From contig CAZXGG010000045.1 in assembly GCA_964640125.1 (NCBI GenBank), positions 1-30,167 on the forward strand: a stretch of DNA of 30,167 bases, read 5' to 3'. The notes beneath the pieces are model-generated. The model searched no databases. It saw only the letters and a list, made by a program, of their open reading frames with translations, and was not told where the DNA came from. The DNA is from G020353115 sp964640125 (GTDB lineage Bacteria; Bacteroidota; Bacteroidia; Bacteroidales; VadinHA17). Every line of letters starts with the position of its first letter. Positions within the stretch are counted from its first letter, which is position 1. The position numbers and the translations under genes are program-made. Below are positions 15,227-23,199 of this stretch, piece by piece.

Positions 15227-15470
15227 GAATATCATTGCTAGTGCAGAATTATCACTGCTGTAGCCACTCTTGTTGCGTCCTTAGGTAGAACGGCTGTTTC
15301 ATGTGGTTCCAGGTTGTTCAATGTGGTTTTGCCATAACGGGCGATTGAGGACATTAAACACAGCGTGGTTGTCACATAGTGATCCTGAAGGTGGCATAGC
15401 CATGCTCCAGTAGGAAGTCTGCCATAGGCATGGCTATGCCACCTTTGGGAGGATGCCCATGGCAAAACCA
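15227..15470. other. Gene-free spacer containing a long inverted repeat
   Basis: No credible coding sequence is present. The only structure I find is the 18-base inverted repeat at 15388-15445. Confidence 0.6.
15388..15445. repeat. 18-base perfect inverted repeat
   Basis: AAGGTGGCATAGCCATGC (15388-15405) is the reverse complement of 15428-15445, separated by 22 bases. The inner part of the right arm (GCCATAGGCATGG) is related to the palindrome at 9018-9037. There is no poly-T run, so it is not a standard terminator. Confidence 0.8.
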
Positions 15471-15502
15471 TTTGAAACCTTATCCCTTTATCCTTATCTT
15501 TA
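15471..15502 (+). promoter_or_regulatory. Promoter for cinA
   Basis: TTTG (15471-15474), 20 bases, then TATCTTTA (15495-15502), one mismatch from TAnnTTTG. The start codon lies 40 bases downstream. Confidence 0.6.
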
Positions 15503-15541
15503 CCGGGCCAGTTTTTTACCATTAACTCTTAATCAACACCC

Positions 15542-16792
15542 ATGCAAGCAGAGATCATAACCATTGGTGATGAATTGCTGATCGGGCAGGTGATCGATAC
15601 CAACTCAGCCTGGATGGCAGGTAAGCTGAACGAGGCGGGAATTGATCTTATCCGGATCACCTCGGTAGGTGACCGGCGGGAAGAGATATTATCGGCTCTT
15701 GACGAAGCAGCAAAACGAGTAAAGATCATTCTCATTACAGGCGGTATCGGACCTACACCGGACGATATTACCAAGGAGATCCTGGCGGTATATTTTGACT
15801 GCCGGATGGTTGTTAATGAAAAAATCCTGAAAGAGATTGAGAAATTTCTCAAATCCCGGTCCATTCCAATGAATGAGCAAAACCGGAAACAGGCTGAAGT
15901 ACCCGAAAAAGCCGAACTCTTATCAAACCAGCATGGCACAGCAGCCGGGATGTGGTTCGAGGAGCAGGATGCCATCTTTGTTTCCATGCCCGGAGTGCCG
16001 CATGAAATGAAGGCATTGATGGAGCATGAAATCATTCCACGGCTCAGAAAACGGTTCCTTTCTCCCCCCATCCTGCACCGGACAATCCTCACCTATGGAA
16101 CATTTGAGGCAAAACTGGCGGAGATCCTTAGTTATTATGAAAAAAAACTGGACCCATCCATTAAACTGGCTTATCTGCCGTCCAATGGAATCATACGGTT
16201 GCGTTTCACCATACACGGATCCGATGAAAAAGAGATGGAAAAGATCCTTGATCGTGAAATAAACAGGCTCTACCAGATCATCCCGCAATACATATTCGGA
16301 ACTGAAGAGGATACACTGGAAAAAATTGTGGGTATGCTGCTGATGAAGAAGAGAGCAACCCTTTCTGTTGCCGAAAGCTGTACCGGTGGCAATCTCTCAC
16401 GCCGGATAACCAGCGTCCCGGGCAGTTCGGCTTATTTCACCGGATCGGTGGTAGCCTATTCGAATGACATAAAACTGAATGTGCTGAATATAAACCTGAA
16501 AAGCCTTACAGACTATGGATCGGTCAGCCGCGAGGTGGCCGAGGAGATGGCTACCGGGGTTCGTGATCGTTTCAAAACCGATTATTCCATATCCACTACT
16601 GGTATTGCCGGTCCCGATGGCGGGACAGCCGAAAAACCGGTCGGGTTGGTCTGGATCGCAGTTGCATCAAAGGAAAAGGTGCTATCCAAAAAATTTCTCT
16701 TTGGCGGAAACCGGGAACGAAACATCGAACGGGCATCCCTGGCAGGATTGAATTTACTACGGAAAGTGTTGATGGCGAATGCCAAGGAATGA
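15542..16792 (+). CDS. cinA: CinA family protein (NMN deamidase-type, two-domain)
   Basis: A 416-residue protein of full CinA length. The N-terminal domain has the molybdopterin-binding/COG1058 fold signatures ITIGDELLIGQVIDTN and ITGGIGPTPDDITKE. The C-terminal CinA domain has AESCTGGNLSRRITSVPGSS (around 277-296) and STTGIAGPDGGT (around 351-362), the latter typical of the NMN amidohydrolase active site. The domains are known for ADP-ribose pyrophosphatase activity and pyridine-nucleotide recycling respectively; a competence role is historical and species-specific. It has its own promoter and is followed by a repeat-rich spacer. Confidence 0.93.
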   Translation: MQAEIITIGDELLIGQVIDTNSAWMAGKLNEAGIDLIRITSVGDRREEILSALDEAAKRVKIILITGGIGPTPDDITKEILAVYFDCRMVVNEKILKEIEKFLKSRSIPMNEQNRKQAEVPEKAELLSNQHGTAAGMWFEEQDAIFVSMPGVPHEMKALMEHEIIPRLRKRFLSPPILHRTILTYGTFEAKLAEILSYYEKKLDPSIKLAYLPSNGIIRLRFTIHGSDEKEMEKILDREINRLYQIIPQYIFGTEEDTLEKIVGMLLMKKRATLSVAESCTGGNLSRRITSVPGSSAYFTGSVVAYSNDIKLNVLNINLKSLTDYGSVSREVAEEMATGVRDRFKTDYSISTTGIAGPDGGTAEKPVGLVWIAVASKEKVLSKKFLFGGNRERNIERASLAGLNLLRKVLMANAKE

Positions 16793-16810
16793 GAATTGTG
16801 CGAATAAGAG

Positions 16811-16927
16811 GTGAGTTGTGAGTTGTGAGTAGTGAGAGGTGAGTGAAAAGAATTTATTAGTTATACGTTATAAGTTATTAGTTATAAGTTAGTTAACTTA
16901 TTAACCTATAACGTGTAACTTATAACT
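16811..16927. repeat. Composite repeat: GTGAGTTGTGAG array plus TTATAAGTTA words
   Basis: A GTGAG/TTGTGAG array (16811-16845) is followed by alternating TTATAAG/TAACTTATAA words (16857-16927) that can form a hairpin centred near GTTAGTTAACTTA. It is the same two-part arrangement as at 8008-8100, again directly downstream of a gene. Confidence 0.75.
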
Positions 16928-17006
16928 CCTACAGAAAAGCTCCGGGCCAGGATTCAGCGCCAAACTCATCCATGGGGAGAGATACCTAAAAAATACTTCA
17001 ACAAAA

Positions 17007-17038
17007 TTTGATTAATTCAATAAAATTCAATTATTTTG
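17007..17038 (+). promoter_or_regulatory. Promoter of the rpmB-rpmG-DUF4295 operon
   Basis: TTTG (17007-17010), 20 bases, then TTATTTTG (17031-17038), one mismatch from TAnnTTTG. The rpmB start follows 43 bases later. Confidence 0.55.
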
Positions 17039-17081
17039 CGCACGCTTTTGAACACACACACGATACAGATCATAAACAGAC

Positions 17082-17324
17082 ATGTCAAGAGTTTGTCAGG
17101 TTACGGGAAAGAGGGTTATGGTTGGAAACAATGTTTCCCACTCGAAAAGGAGAACCAAAAGAAAGTTCTACCCAAATCTTTTTACCAGGAAGTTTTATCT
17201 TCAGGAGGAAGATCGCTGGATAACCCTCAAAGTTTCAGCAGCCGGCTTGCGGCTTATCAATAAGAAAGGACTCCAGACCGCACTGAAAGAGGCAAAAGAG
17301 AAAGGGTATATTTCACGCTATTAA
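17082..17324 (+). CDS. rpmB: 50S ribosomal protein L28 (bL28)
   Basis: An 80-residue basic protein with the bL28 signatures VCQVTGKRVMVGNNVSHS at the N terminus, RRTKRKFYPNL in the middle, and WITLKVSAAGLRLINKKG. It has a single Cys (C5) and no CxxC pair, so it is the zinc-free form. It is part of the large ribosomal subunit. rpmG follows 11 bases later, as is common, with a DUF4295 gene after that. Confidence 0.97.
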   Translation: MSRVCQVTGKRVMVGNNVSHSKRRTKRKFYPNLFTRKFYLQEEDRWITLKVSAAGLRLINKKGLQTALKEAKEKGYISRY

Positions 17325-17335
17325 AACGATATCTC

Positions 17336-17518
17336 ATGGCAAAAAAAGGGAATAGGGTGCAGGTCATACTGGAATGTACAGAACATAAGGAGAGTGGGCT
17401 CCCCGGCACATCAAGGTACATTACCACAAAAAACCGTAAAAATACTCCGGACAGGCTGGAACGAAAAAAATATAACCCGATTTTGAAAAAGGTAACCCTT
17501 CACAGGGAGATAAAATAA
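17336..17518 (+). CDS. rpmG: 50S ribosomal protein L33 (bL33)
   Basis: A 60-residue basic protein with RVQVILECTEHKESG and RYITTKNRKNTPDRLE, typical of bL33. Only one cysteine is present, so it is the zinc-independent (C-minus) form, matching the adjacent C-minus L28. It sits between rpmB and the DUF4295 gene with gaps of 11 and 6 bases. Confidence 0.97.
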   Translation: MAKKGNRVQVILECTEHKESGLPGTSRYITTKNRKNTPDRLERKKYNPILKKVTLHREIK

Positions 17519-17524
17519 GAGATC

Positions 17525-17686
17525 ATGGCAAAGAAGGTTGTTGCAACATTGAAAACAGGCACCGGAAAGGATTTCACCAAATGCATTAAGCTGATAAAAT
17601 CCGAAAAGAGCGGTGCCTACCTGTTTAAGGAGGAGATCGTACACAATTCGCACATCAAAGACTTTTTTGAGAAAAAGTACAAGTAA
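17525..17686 (+). CDS. DUF4295 family small basic protein (53 aa)
   Basis: A 53-residue lysine-rich protein that begins MAKKVVATLKTGTGKDFTK and ends FFEKKYK. It starts six bases after the rpmG stop. The family is restricted to Bacteroidota and is regularly found in this place behind rpmB and rpmG, which supports the call and suggests a ribosome-linked role. No function is established that I can see from sequence. A strong terminator follows 22 bases downstream. Confidence 0.88.
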   Translation: MAKKVVATLKTGTGKDFTKCIKLIKSEKSGAYLFKEEIVHNSHIKDFFEKKYK

Positions 17687-17708
17687 ATACACGTACTTGA
17701 ACGACTTG

Positions 17709-17744
17709 AAAGCTTTCTTCCATTCAAAAAGAAAGCTTTTTTTT
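17709..17744 (+). terminator. Rho-independent terminator of the rpmB operon
   Basis: An 11-base stem AAAGCTTTCTT (17709-17719) / AAGAAAGCTTT (17729-17739) with a 9-base loop and a run of Ts to 17744. Confidence 0.88.
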
Positions 17745-17751
17745 ATCTTTG
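17744..17751 (+). promoter_or_regulatory. -7 element of the ftsY promoter, abutting the upstream terminator
   Basis: TATCTTTG matches TAnnTTTG exactly, 25 bases before the ftsY start codon. Its -33 region falls within the terminator stem and is not a clear TTTG. Confidence 0.5.
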
Positions 17752-17776
17752 AAAAAGAAATTGAAATCACACATCA

Positions 17777-18727
17777 ATGGCTCGTTTAGGCATCTTTACA
17801 AGAGAAAAAAAGGAGAACCTGAATAAAGGACTCGAGAAAACCAAGGAGAGTGTCTTCAAAAAACTTTCACGGGCTGTGGTCGGAAAATCCAGGGTGGATG
17901 ACGAGGTGCTGGACAACCTGGAAGAGGTGTTGATCAGTTCTGATGTCGGTGTCGATACCACCCTGAAGATCATTGAACGGATAGAAGAACGCGTTTCCCG
18001 GGATAAATTTCTTAATACCAGTGAACTAAATATAATTCTTAAAGAGGAGATCGCTGCCCTGCTGGAAGAGAATACCCCGGACGGGAGATTCGATTTCGAA
18101 TCCATCTCTGAACATAAACCCTACGTGATCATGGTGGTAGGCGTTAATGGAGTCGGGAAAACAACCACCATTGCTAAACTGGCATACCAGTTCAAAAAAT
18201 TTGAAAAAACGGTGTTGCTTGGAGCGGCAGATACTTTTCGCGCAGCAGCAGTCGACCAGCTGCAGATCTGGGCCGATAGGGCAGGAGTGGAGATGGTAAA
18301 ACAAAAAATGGGGTCTGACCCGGCTTCCGTGGCATACGATACACTCTCCTCTGCCAAAGCAAGAGATATTGATGTGGTTATCGTGGATACAGCCGGCAGA
18401 CTGCATAACCGGATCAACCTGATGAATGAGCTCGCCAAAATTAAAATGGTGATGAAAAAAGTGATCCCGGATGCTCCACATGAAATCCTGCTTATCCTCG
18501 ACGGATCCACCGGACAAAATGCATTTGAGCAGGCAAAGCAGTTTACCAATGTTACCGACGTGACTGCCCTGGCATTGACCAAACTGGATGGAACCGCCAA
18601 AGGTGGAGTGGTGATCGGGATCTCTGACCAGTTTAAAATTCCGGTTAAATACATTGGCATCGGTGAAAAACTGGATGATATCCAGGTTTTTAACAAAGCC
18701 GAATTTGTTGATTCCCTGTTTGGTTAA
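17777..18727 (+). CDS. ftsY: Signal recognition particle receptor FtsY
   Basis: A 316-residue SRP GTPase. It has a short basic N-terminal region, the helical N domain, and the NG GTPase with P-loop GVNGVGKTT (122-130), the DTFRAAA insertion-box region, the G3 motif DTAGR and TKLDGTAKGG. FtsY receives SRP-bound ribosomes at the inner membrane and resets the SRP GTPase cycle. The acidic A domain of E. coli FtsY is missing, as in many Bacteroidota. rimO follows after 32 bases and is probably cotranscribed. Confidence 0.97.
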   Translation: MARLGIFTREKKENLNKGLEKTKESVFKKLSRAVVGKSRVDDEVLDNLEEVLISSDVGVDTTLKIIERIEERVSRDKFLNTSELNIILKEEIAALLEENTPDGRFDFESISEHKPYVIMVVGVNGVGKTTTIAKLAYQFKKFEKTVLLGAADTFRAAAVDQLQIWADRAGVEMVKQKMGSDPASVAYDTLSSAKARDIDVVIVDTAGRLHNRINLMNELAKIKMVMKKVIPDAPHEILLILDGSTGQNAFEQAKQFTNVTDVTALALTKLDGTAKGGVVIGISDQFKIPVKYIGIGEKLDDIQVFNKAEFVDSLFG

Positions 18728-18759
18728 ACTACCCTCTACGCTATCCCCAGATAAAGAAG

Positions 18760-20070
18760 ATGAAATCCAAACCCAGGAAAATCAAGGTGGTTACCCTCGG
18801 GTGCCCTAAGAATGTGGTTGATTCTGAAGTCCTTCTGAAACAGTTGGAAACCAACCGGGTAAAACTAATCCCTGAAGATAGCAACGAACAGGCTGATACA
18901 GTAATCATAAACACCTGTGGGTTTATCCTGGATGCCAAAGAGGAATCGATCGACACCATCCTTCATTATGCCCGGGAAAGAGAGAGGGGTACTATTCGGG
19001 ATTTATATGTCATTGGATGCTTATCTGAACGGTATAAAGATGAGCTCCGGTCCGGAATACCGGAAGTAGATCGTTTTTTCGGAGTGAACGACCTGGAAAA
19101 GATCATCATCAATCTTGGTCTTGACTACCGGAAAGAACTGGTGGGAGAGAGGCACCTTACCACTCCGGGGCACTACGCATACCTTAAAATCTCTGAAGGA
19201 TGTGACAGGAGCTGTGCCTTTTGTGCAATTCCCCTCATCCGTGGTAATCATATCTCCAGATCCATTGAAGATGTGGTAAGGGAAGCGGAGAGACTGGCTG
19301 ACAAAGGAGTCAAAGAGATCATACTCATTGCTCAGGACCTTTCCTGGTATGGGATCGACCTGTATAAAAAACAAAAGCTGAACAACCTTCTGGCTGCTCT
19401 TATTCCCCTAAACGGTATCGAGTGGATCAGGTTGCATTATGCCTATCCTGCCCGTTTCCCGCTCGATATCCTTCCATTGATAAGAGAAAATGAAAAAATC
19501 TGTTCTTACCTCGATATACCGATTCAGCATATCAACGACACGGTATTGCAGCGCATGCGAAGGAACACAACAAAAAACGAGATACTGAACCTTCTCTCTG
19601 CCATCCGGAAAGAGGTGCCGGGAATTGCCCTGCGAACCACGCTGCTTACAGGACATCCAGGAGAAACTGACCATGCGTTTGATGAACTGGAGAAATTTGT
19701 TGCCGATGCACGGTTCGACCGTCTCGGTGTATTTACCTATTCACACGAAGAAGGAACCTATGGCTATCAACACTATCGCGATGAAGTGCCTGAAGAGATA
19801 AAATTGTCCCGGAAAAACCGGTTGATGGAAATCCAGCAACATATTTCCAGGGAATTGAACAGTTCTAAAACAGGAGAATTAATTAAGGTAATGATCGACC
19901 GGCGGGAAGGAAATTATTACATCGGCAGGACCGAGCATGATTCTCCGGAGATAGACAATGAGGTATTGATTGAAAAAGATGACAGGGAATTGCAAACGGG
20001 TGCATTTTACCGGGTTAGAATTACGGAAGCCGGTGAGTTTGATCTGTATGGGAAGATTGAGGAGAAGTGA
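18760..20070 (+). CDS. rimO: Ribosomal protein S12 methylthiotransferase RimO
   Basis: A 436-residue radical-SAM methylthiotransferase. The N-terminal UPF0004 domain supplies C15, C53 and C87 for the auxiliary 4Fe-4S cluster. The radical-SAM CxxxCxxC motif is C148-C152-C155 in EGCDRSCAFCAIP, and a C-terminal TRAM-like domain follows. The RGNHISRSIEDVV region and overall length favour RimO over MiaB. It adds a methylthio group to Asp of ribosomal protein S12. The same-strand ftsY gene precedes it by 32 bases. Confidence 0.95.
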   Translation: MKSKPRKIKVVTLGCPKNVVDSEVLLKQLETNRVKLIPEDSNEQADTVIINTCGFILDAKEESIDTILHYARERERGTIRDLYVIGCLSERYKDELRSGIPEVDRFFGVNDLEKIIINLGLDYRKELVGERHLTTPGHYAYLKISEGCDRSCAFCAIPLIRGNHISRSIEDVVREAERLADKGVKEIILIAQDLSWYGIDLYKKQKLNNLLAALIPLNGIEWIRLHYAYPARFPLDILPLIRENEKICSYLDIPIQHINDTVLQRMRRNTTKNEILNLLSAIRKEVPGIALRTTLLTGHPGETDHAFDELEKFVADARFDRLGVFTYSHEEGTYGYQHYRDEVPEEIKLSRKNRLMEIQQHISRELNSSKTGELIKVMIDRREGNYYIGRTEHDSPEIDNEVLIEKDDRELQTGAFYRVRITEAGEFDLYGKIEEK

Positions 20071-20212
20071 TTGGAATTGTATAGATATATGGATTTACAT
20101 CAATGTACTCATTAACTTACTAACCATAAATAACGATCCCGAAGCCGACCTTCGGATGAGGGATCTAATAACTTTCGTAAACCATTGTTTGACCATCGTA
20201 GGATCATCGTAT

Positions 20213-20253
20213 AAAAAAAACCGCCTTCCGTAAATAGGTGAGGCGGCTTTTTT
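20213..20253. terminator. Bidirectional terminator between rimO and the peroxiredoxin gene
   Basis: A run of As (20213-20220), the stem CCGCCT (20221-20226) / AGGCGG (20241-20246), then C and a T run (20248-20253). The symmetric A and T tracts would serve both converging transcripts, and it lies 15 bases past the peroxiredoxin stop. Confidence 0.85.
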
Positions 20254-20268
20254 CCAGGTCGTCAGCAG

Positions 20269-20988
20269 TTACTTCTTCAACACGGCTTTCAGGACTTTCT
20301 CTTTGTCCAGCTTTTTGGTGCAGAAGAACCAGTCGTAGCAGGTAACATCCTCTTCTTTGCTCTCCATACGTTCTTTGGCGGTACCACAGGAACCTGCCGG
20401 AGGAATGATCACATCGTCACCCGGTCTCCAATCGGCCGGCATTGCAACGGAGAATTCGTCAGCTGCCTGAAGGGCAATCAGCACCCTGTAGAGTTCATCA
20501 AAATTACGGCCCAGGCTCAGGGGATAATAAATGATCGTTCGGATTATCCCTTTCGGATCGATATAGAACACAGCCCGTACTGCTTTTGTTGTAGCTTCAC
20601 CGGGCTGGATCATTCCATACTTGTTGGCAACCTCCATGGTAATGTCTTCAATCAGGGGGAACTTCACTTCCACATCCTTCATTCCCTTGTATTCAATCTT
20701 CTCCTTAATGGTCCTCAACCAGGCAATGTGGCTGTACAATCCATCCACTGAGAGGCCAACCAGTTTGCAATTTGCCTCGGCAAACTGCTGTTCCATGCTG
20801 GCAAAGGTCATGAACTCAGAGGTACATACCGGTGTAAAATCAGCAGGATGGCTGAACAGGATAACCCAGCTTCCCTTATAATCAGCCGGAAAATTGATCT
20901 CACCCTGTGTGGTTACTGCTTTGAATTCGGGTGCAGGATCACCGATACGTGGCATAGGTGTTGCTTTCTGTTCTTGTTTTTCTTCCAT
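20269..20988 (-). CDS. Peroxiredoxin, Prx6 group with archaeal-type C-terminal cysteines
   Basis: A 239-residue thiol peroxidase. The peroxidatic centre is T52-P-V-C55 in HPADFTPVCTSEF. A long C-terminal arm contains ADWRPGDD and ends with C217 and C223 in CYDWFFC, six residues apart, like the C207/C213 pair of the Aeropyrum pernix enzyme, so a resolving cysteine is likely despite the Prx6 (often 1-Cys) fold. It reduces H2O2 and alkyl peroxides in the cytoplasm. It is last in a katA, bacterioferritin, peroxiredoxin run, 22 bases after the ferritin gene. Confidence 0.93.
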   Translation of the reverse strand: MEEKQEQKATPMPRIGDPAPEFKAVTTQGEINFPADYKGSWVILFSHPADFTPVCTSEFMTFASMEQQFAEANCKLVGLSVDGLYSHIAWLRTIKEKIEYKGMKDVEVKFPLIEDITMEVANKYGMIQPGEATTKAVRAVFYIDPKGIIRTIIYYPLSLGRNFDELYRVLIALQAADEFSVAMPADWRPGDDVIIPPAGSCGTAKERMESKEEDVTCYDWFFCTKKLDKEKVLKAVLKK

Positions 20989-21010
20989 TTTTTTAAAATT
21001 TATAATGTTA

Positions 21011-21508
21011 TTACTCTGTTGGATTATTTAAAGAAATATTTTTACTTCTCTCGATCGATTGGAGGGCCAGGTAGTTGTCGCCGAATTTTTCCAGGTTCTC
21101 CATTTCAACATCATACCGGTCAAAATGCCGTTCCTCATCTTCTACGAGCTTTTCAAAAATTTTCTTGGAAGCTGAATCGGCATTCTGAGCACATTCGTTT
21201 GCCCACTTGTTATAGTCATTGACACTTTCTGTTTCCATTGCACCACCCATCTGCAACATCTCCTTTACGTTATGTATCTTTTTAACCTCAGCTGATGCTT
21301 TCAGGTCAACTTCACCGCCCAGAAACAGGATTCTTTCCGCAAGCAGCTCAATGTGCTGCATCTCTTCGATAGCCGTTCTCCTGAACAGGCCGGCCAGCAG
21401 GTCGTACCCCTGGTCATCGCAGTGGAAATGAAAATACATGTACTGGTGGACTGCTGCGAGTTCATCAGCCACAGCCCTGTTTAATAATTCAATGCTTTTT
21501 TCTTTCAT
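21011..21508 (-). CDS. Bacterioferritin-like ferritin superfamily protein
   Basis: A 165-residue four-helix bundle protein. Candidate ferroxidase ligands are E16, E49 and H52 (EEMQH), E92/E94, E125 and H128 (EDEERH), the spacing expected in bacterioferritin. Met50 lies at the position of the haem-ligating Met52 of E. coli Bfr, so haem binding at the dimer interface is possible. It stores iron while oxidising Fe(II) with H2O2 or O2. I chose the ATG at 21506-21508; an earlier ATG at 21568 would overlap katA and add 20 residues without family match. katA ends 26 bases upstream. Confidence 0.85.
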   Translation of the reverse strand: MKEKSIELLNRAVADELAAVHQYMYFHFHCDDQGYDLLAGLFRRTAIEEMQHIELLAERILFLGGEVDLKASAEVKKIHNVKEMLQMGGAMETESVNDYNKWANECAQNADSASKKIFEKLVEDEERHFDRYDVEMENLEKFGDNYLALQSIERSKNISLNNPTE

Positions 21509-21533
21509 TGTTCTTGATTTATTTGGTTTATGT

Positions 21534-23006
21534 TTATGGTTTATAAGTAATTCCCAATCCCTCGGCAACGCTCAAAGCCAATTCCTTATCGGCTTTGTAA
21601 AAATGATGTAGCTGATGGTGGATTATTTCATCACGTTTTGGTCCGGAAATACCCTGCATTGCTCCGACAATATTGTTGATGGTATTCCGCTGCTCTTCTT
21701 TCGTCATGACATCTCGGAACAGGAGTCCGGGCTGTGTAAAATGATCATCAACGTTCTCGTTGCGGTCGTACCAGTCAGCAACATCCGAATCCATTTTCTG
21801 GGATGGTTCTTTGTATTGTTCATCCGCTTTAATATCATCAAAACGGTTTGGCCAATAGTTCGGACTAGCATCGCCATTGCTGTCGACACGCATATATCCA
21901 TCCCGTTGATAATTATGCACATCATTGATCGGGCGGTTTACCGGGATCTGTTCATAATTTGCTCCCAGGCGGTAGCGGTGGGCATCGGAGTAGGAAAGCA
22001 GACGCCCCTGCAACATTTTGTCATAAGAATAACCGATGCCATCAACGACATGAGCAGGTGCGAAAGCCGATTGTTCTACATCCCTGAAATAGTTCGACGG
22101 AATTTCATTCAATTCCAGGGTACCGACATCCATCAACGGATAATCAGTGTGTGGCCAGACTTTTGTCAGGTCGAATGGATTCCAGCGGAACGTTTTTGCC
22201 TGCTCTTCTGTCATGACCTGTATTTTCATGGTCCATTTTGGAAACTCCCCCTTCTCAATGGCATTCACCAGATCCCGTTGTGCCCAGTCGGGATCTTTGC
22301 CTTTCATCGCTTCCGCTTCGGGTCCTGTAAAATTTTTGATACCCTGAGCTGTTTTTACATGAAACTTCACCCAGAAACGTTCATTCATTCCGTTAATCAT
22401 TGAAAATGTATGACTCCCGTAACCGTTCATATTACGGTAGCTGTATGGAGTACCCCGGTCACTGAACAGGATCATCACCTGGTGAAGGCTTTCCGGATTA
22501 AGGCTCCAGAAATCCCACTGCATGGTCTGGCTTTTCAGGTTGGTTTTGGGATCCCTTTTCTGAGTGTGGATAAAATCACTGAACTTTTTAGGGTCTTTGA
22601 TAAAAAACACAGGTGTATTGTTCCCCACCAGGTCCCAGTTCCCCTCTTCCGTGTAAAATTTAATGGCGAATCCACGCGGGTCTCTTTCTGTATCAGCACT
22701 TCCCTTTTCTCCACCAACGGTCGAAAAACGGATAAAGATCCGGCATTCATTTCCGATTTTACTGAAAATCCGGGCTTTTGAATACCGGGTGATATCATAC
22801 GTAACCGTGAATTTTCCAAATGCTCCTGTACCCTTGGCGTGCACCACACGTTCGGGTATTCTTTCCCGGTTAAAATGAGCCATTTTCTCATGAAGGAAAT
22901 AATCCTGCAAAAGAACAGGCCCCCTTGGACCTACGGTCATGCTGTTCTCGTTTTCAAAGTATGGCCTGCCAGAGGCAGTCGTAAGTTTTTTGTTTTTCTT
23001 TTTCAT
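21534..23006 (-). CDS. katA: Catalase (monofunctional haem, small-subunit)
   Basis: A 490-residue catalase of clade 1/3 size. The distal catalytic His56 lies in ERVVHAKGTGAFG, the DPRGFAIKFYTEEGNWDLVG block contains the catalytic-Asn region (NNTPVFF), and the proximal Tyr haem ligand lies in RLLSYSDAHRYRLG near residue 340. It dismutates H2O2. It is first of a three-gene peroxide-defence run with the bacterioferritin-like and peroxiredoxin genes. The 193-base spacer upstream presumably holds its promoter, but I could not recognise a clean one. Confidence 0.97.
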   Translation of the reverse strand: MKKKNKKLTTASGRPYFENENSMTVGPRGPVLLQDYFLHEKMAHFNRERIPERVVHAKGTGAFGKFTVTYDITRYSKARIFSKIGNECRIFIRFSTVGGEKGSADTERDPRGFAIKFYTEEGNWDLVGNNTPVFFIKDPKKFSDFIHTQKRDPKTNLKSQTMQWDFWSLNPESLHQVMILFSDRGTPYSYRNMNGYGSHTFSMINGMNERFWVKFHVKTAQGIKNFTGPEAEAMKGKDPDWAQRDLVNAIEKGEFPKWTMKIQVMTEEQAKTFRWNPFDLTKVWPHTDYPLMDVGTLELNEIPSNYFRDVEQSAFAPAHVVDGIGYSYDKMLQGRLLSYSDAHRYRLGANYEQIPVNRPINDVHNYQRDGYMRVDSNGDASPNYWPNRFDDIKADEQYKEPSQKMDSDVADWYDRNENVDDHFTQPGLLFRDVMTKEEQRNTINNIVGAMQGISGPKRDEIIHHQLHHFYKADKELALSVAEGLGITYKP

Positions 23007-23199
23007 GGTTTGAGATATATGTTAACACAATTATTATTCATGCTTTTATCCCTTATCCTTCATTTTTCCTGAATTTCAACAAAAGGGTAAGAGTATTTTT
23101 TATAGCTGTCCTGAAAGCGAATCCGGATCCGTTGGCGGACGGGGCACAATCAATCTTTTCCGTCAAATCAGGCAAAAGGGGGATTACCAGGGATTTCGT

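Noticed and set aside
15529..16092. 187-codon frame antisense to cinA
   Set aside because: The plus-strand CinA motifs explain this segment, and the reverse translation has no family features.
18121..18696. 191-codon frame antisense to ftsY
   Set aside because: The GTPase motifs of ftsY on the plus strand are unmistakable. The antisense product is low-complexity Ser/Thr-rich.
21509..21568. Extended N terminus of the bacterioferritin-like protein
   Set aside because: It overlaps the end of katA and adds residues that do not match the ferritin fold. The ATG at 21508 begins the normal first helix.
21615..22403. Long open frame on the plus strand opposite katA (262 codons)
   Set aside because: It lies entirely antisense to a strongly conserved catalase gene, and its translation shows no recognisable domain. 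Long antisense frames are common opposite codon-biased genes.
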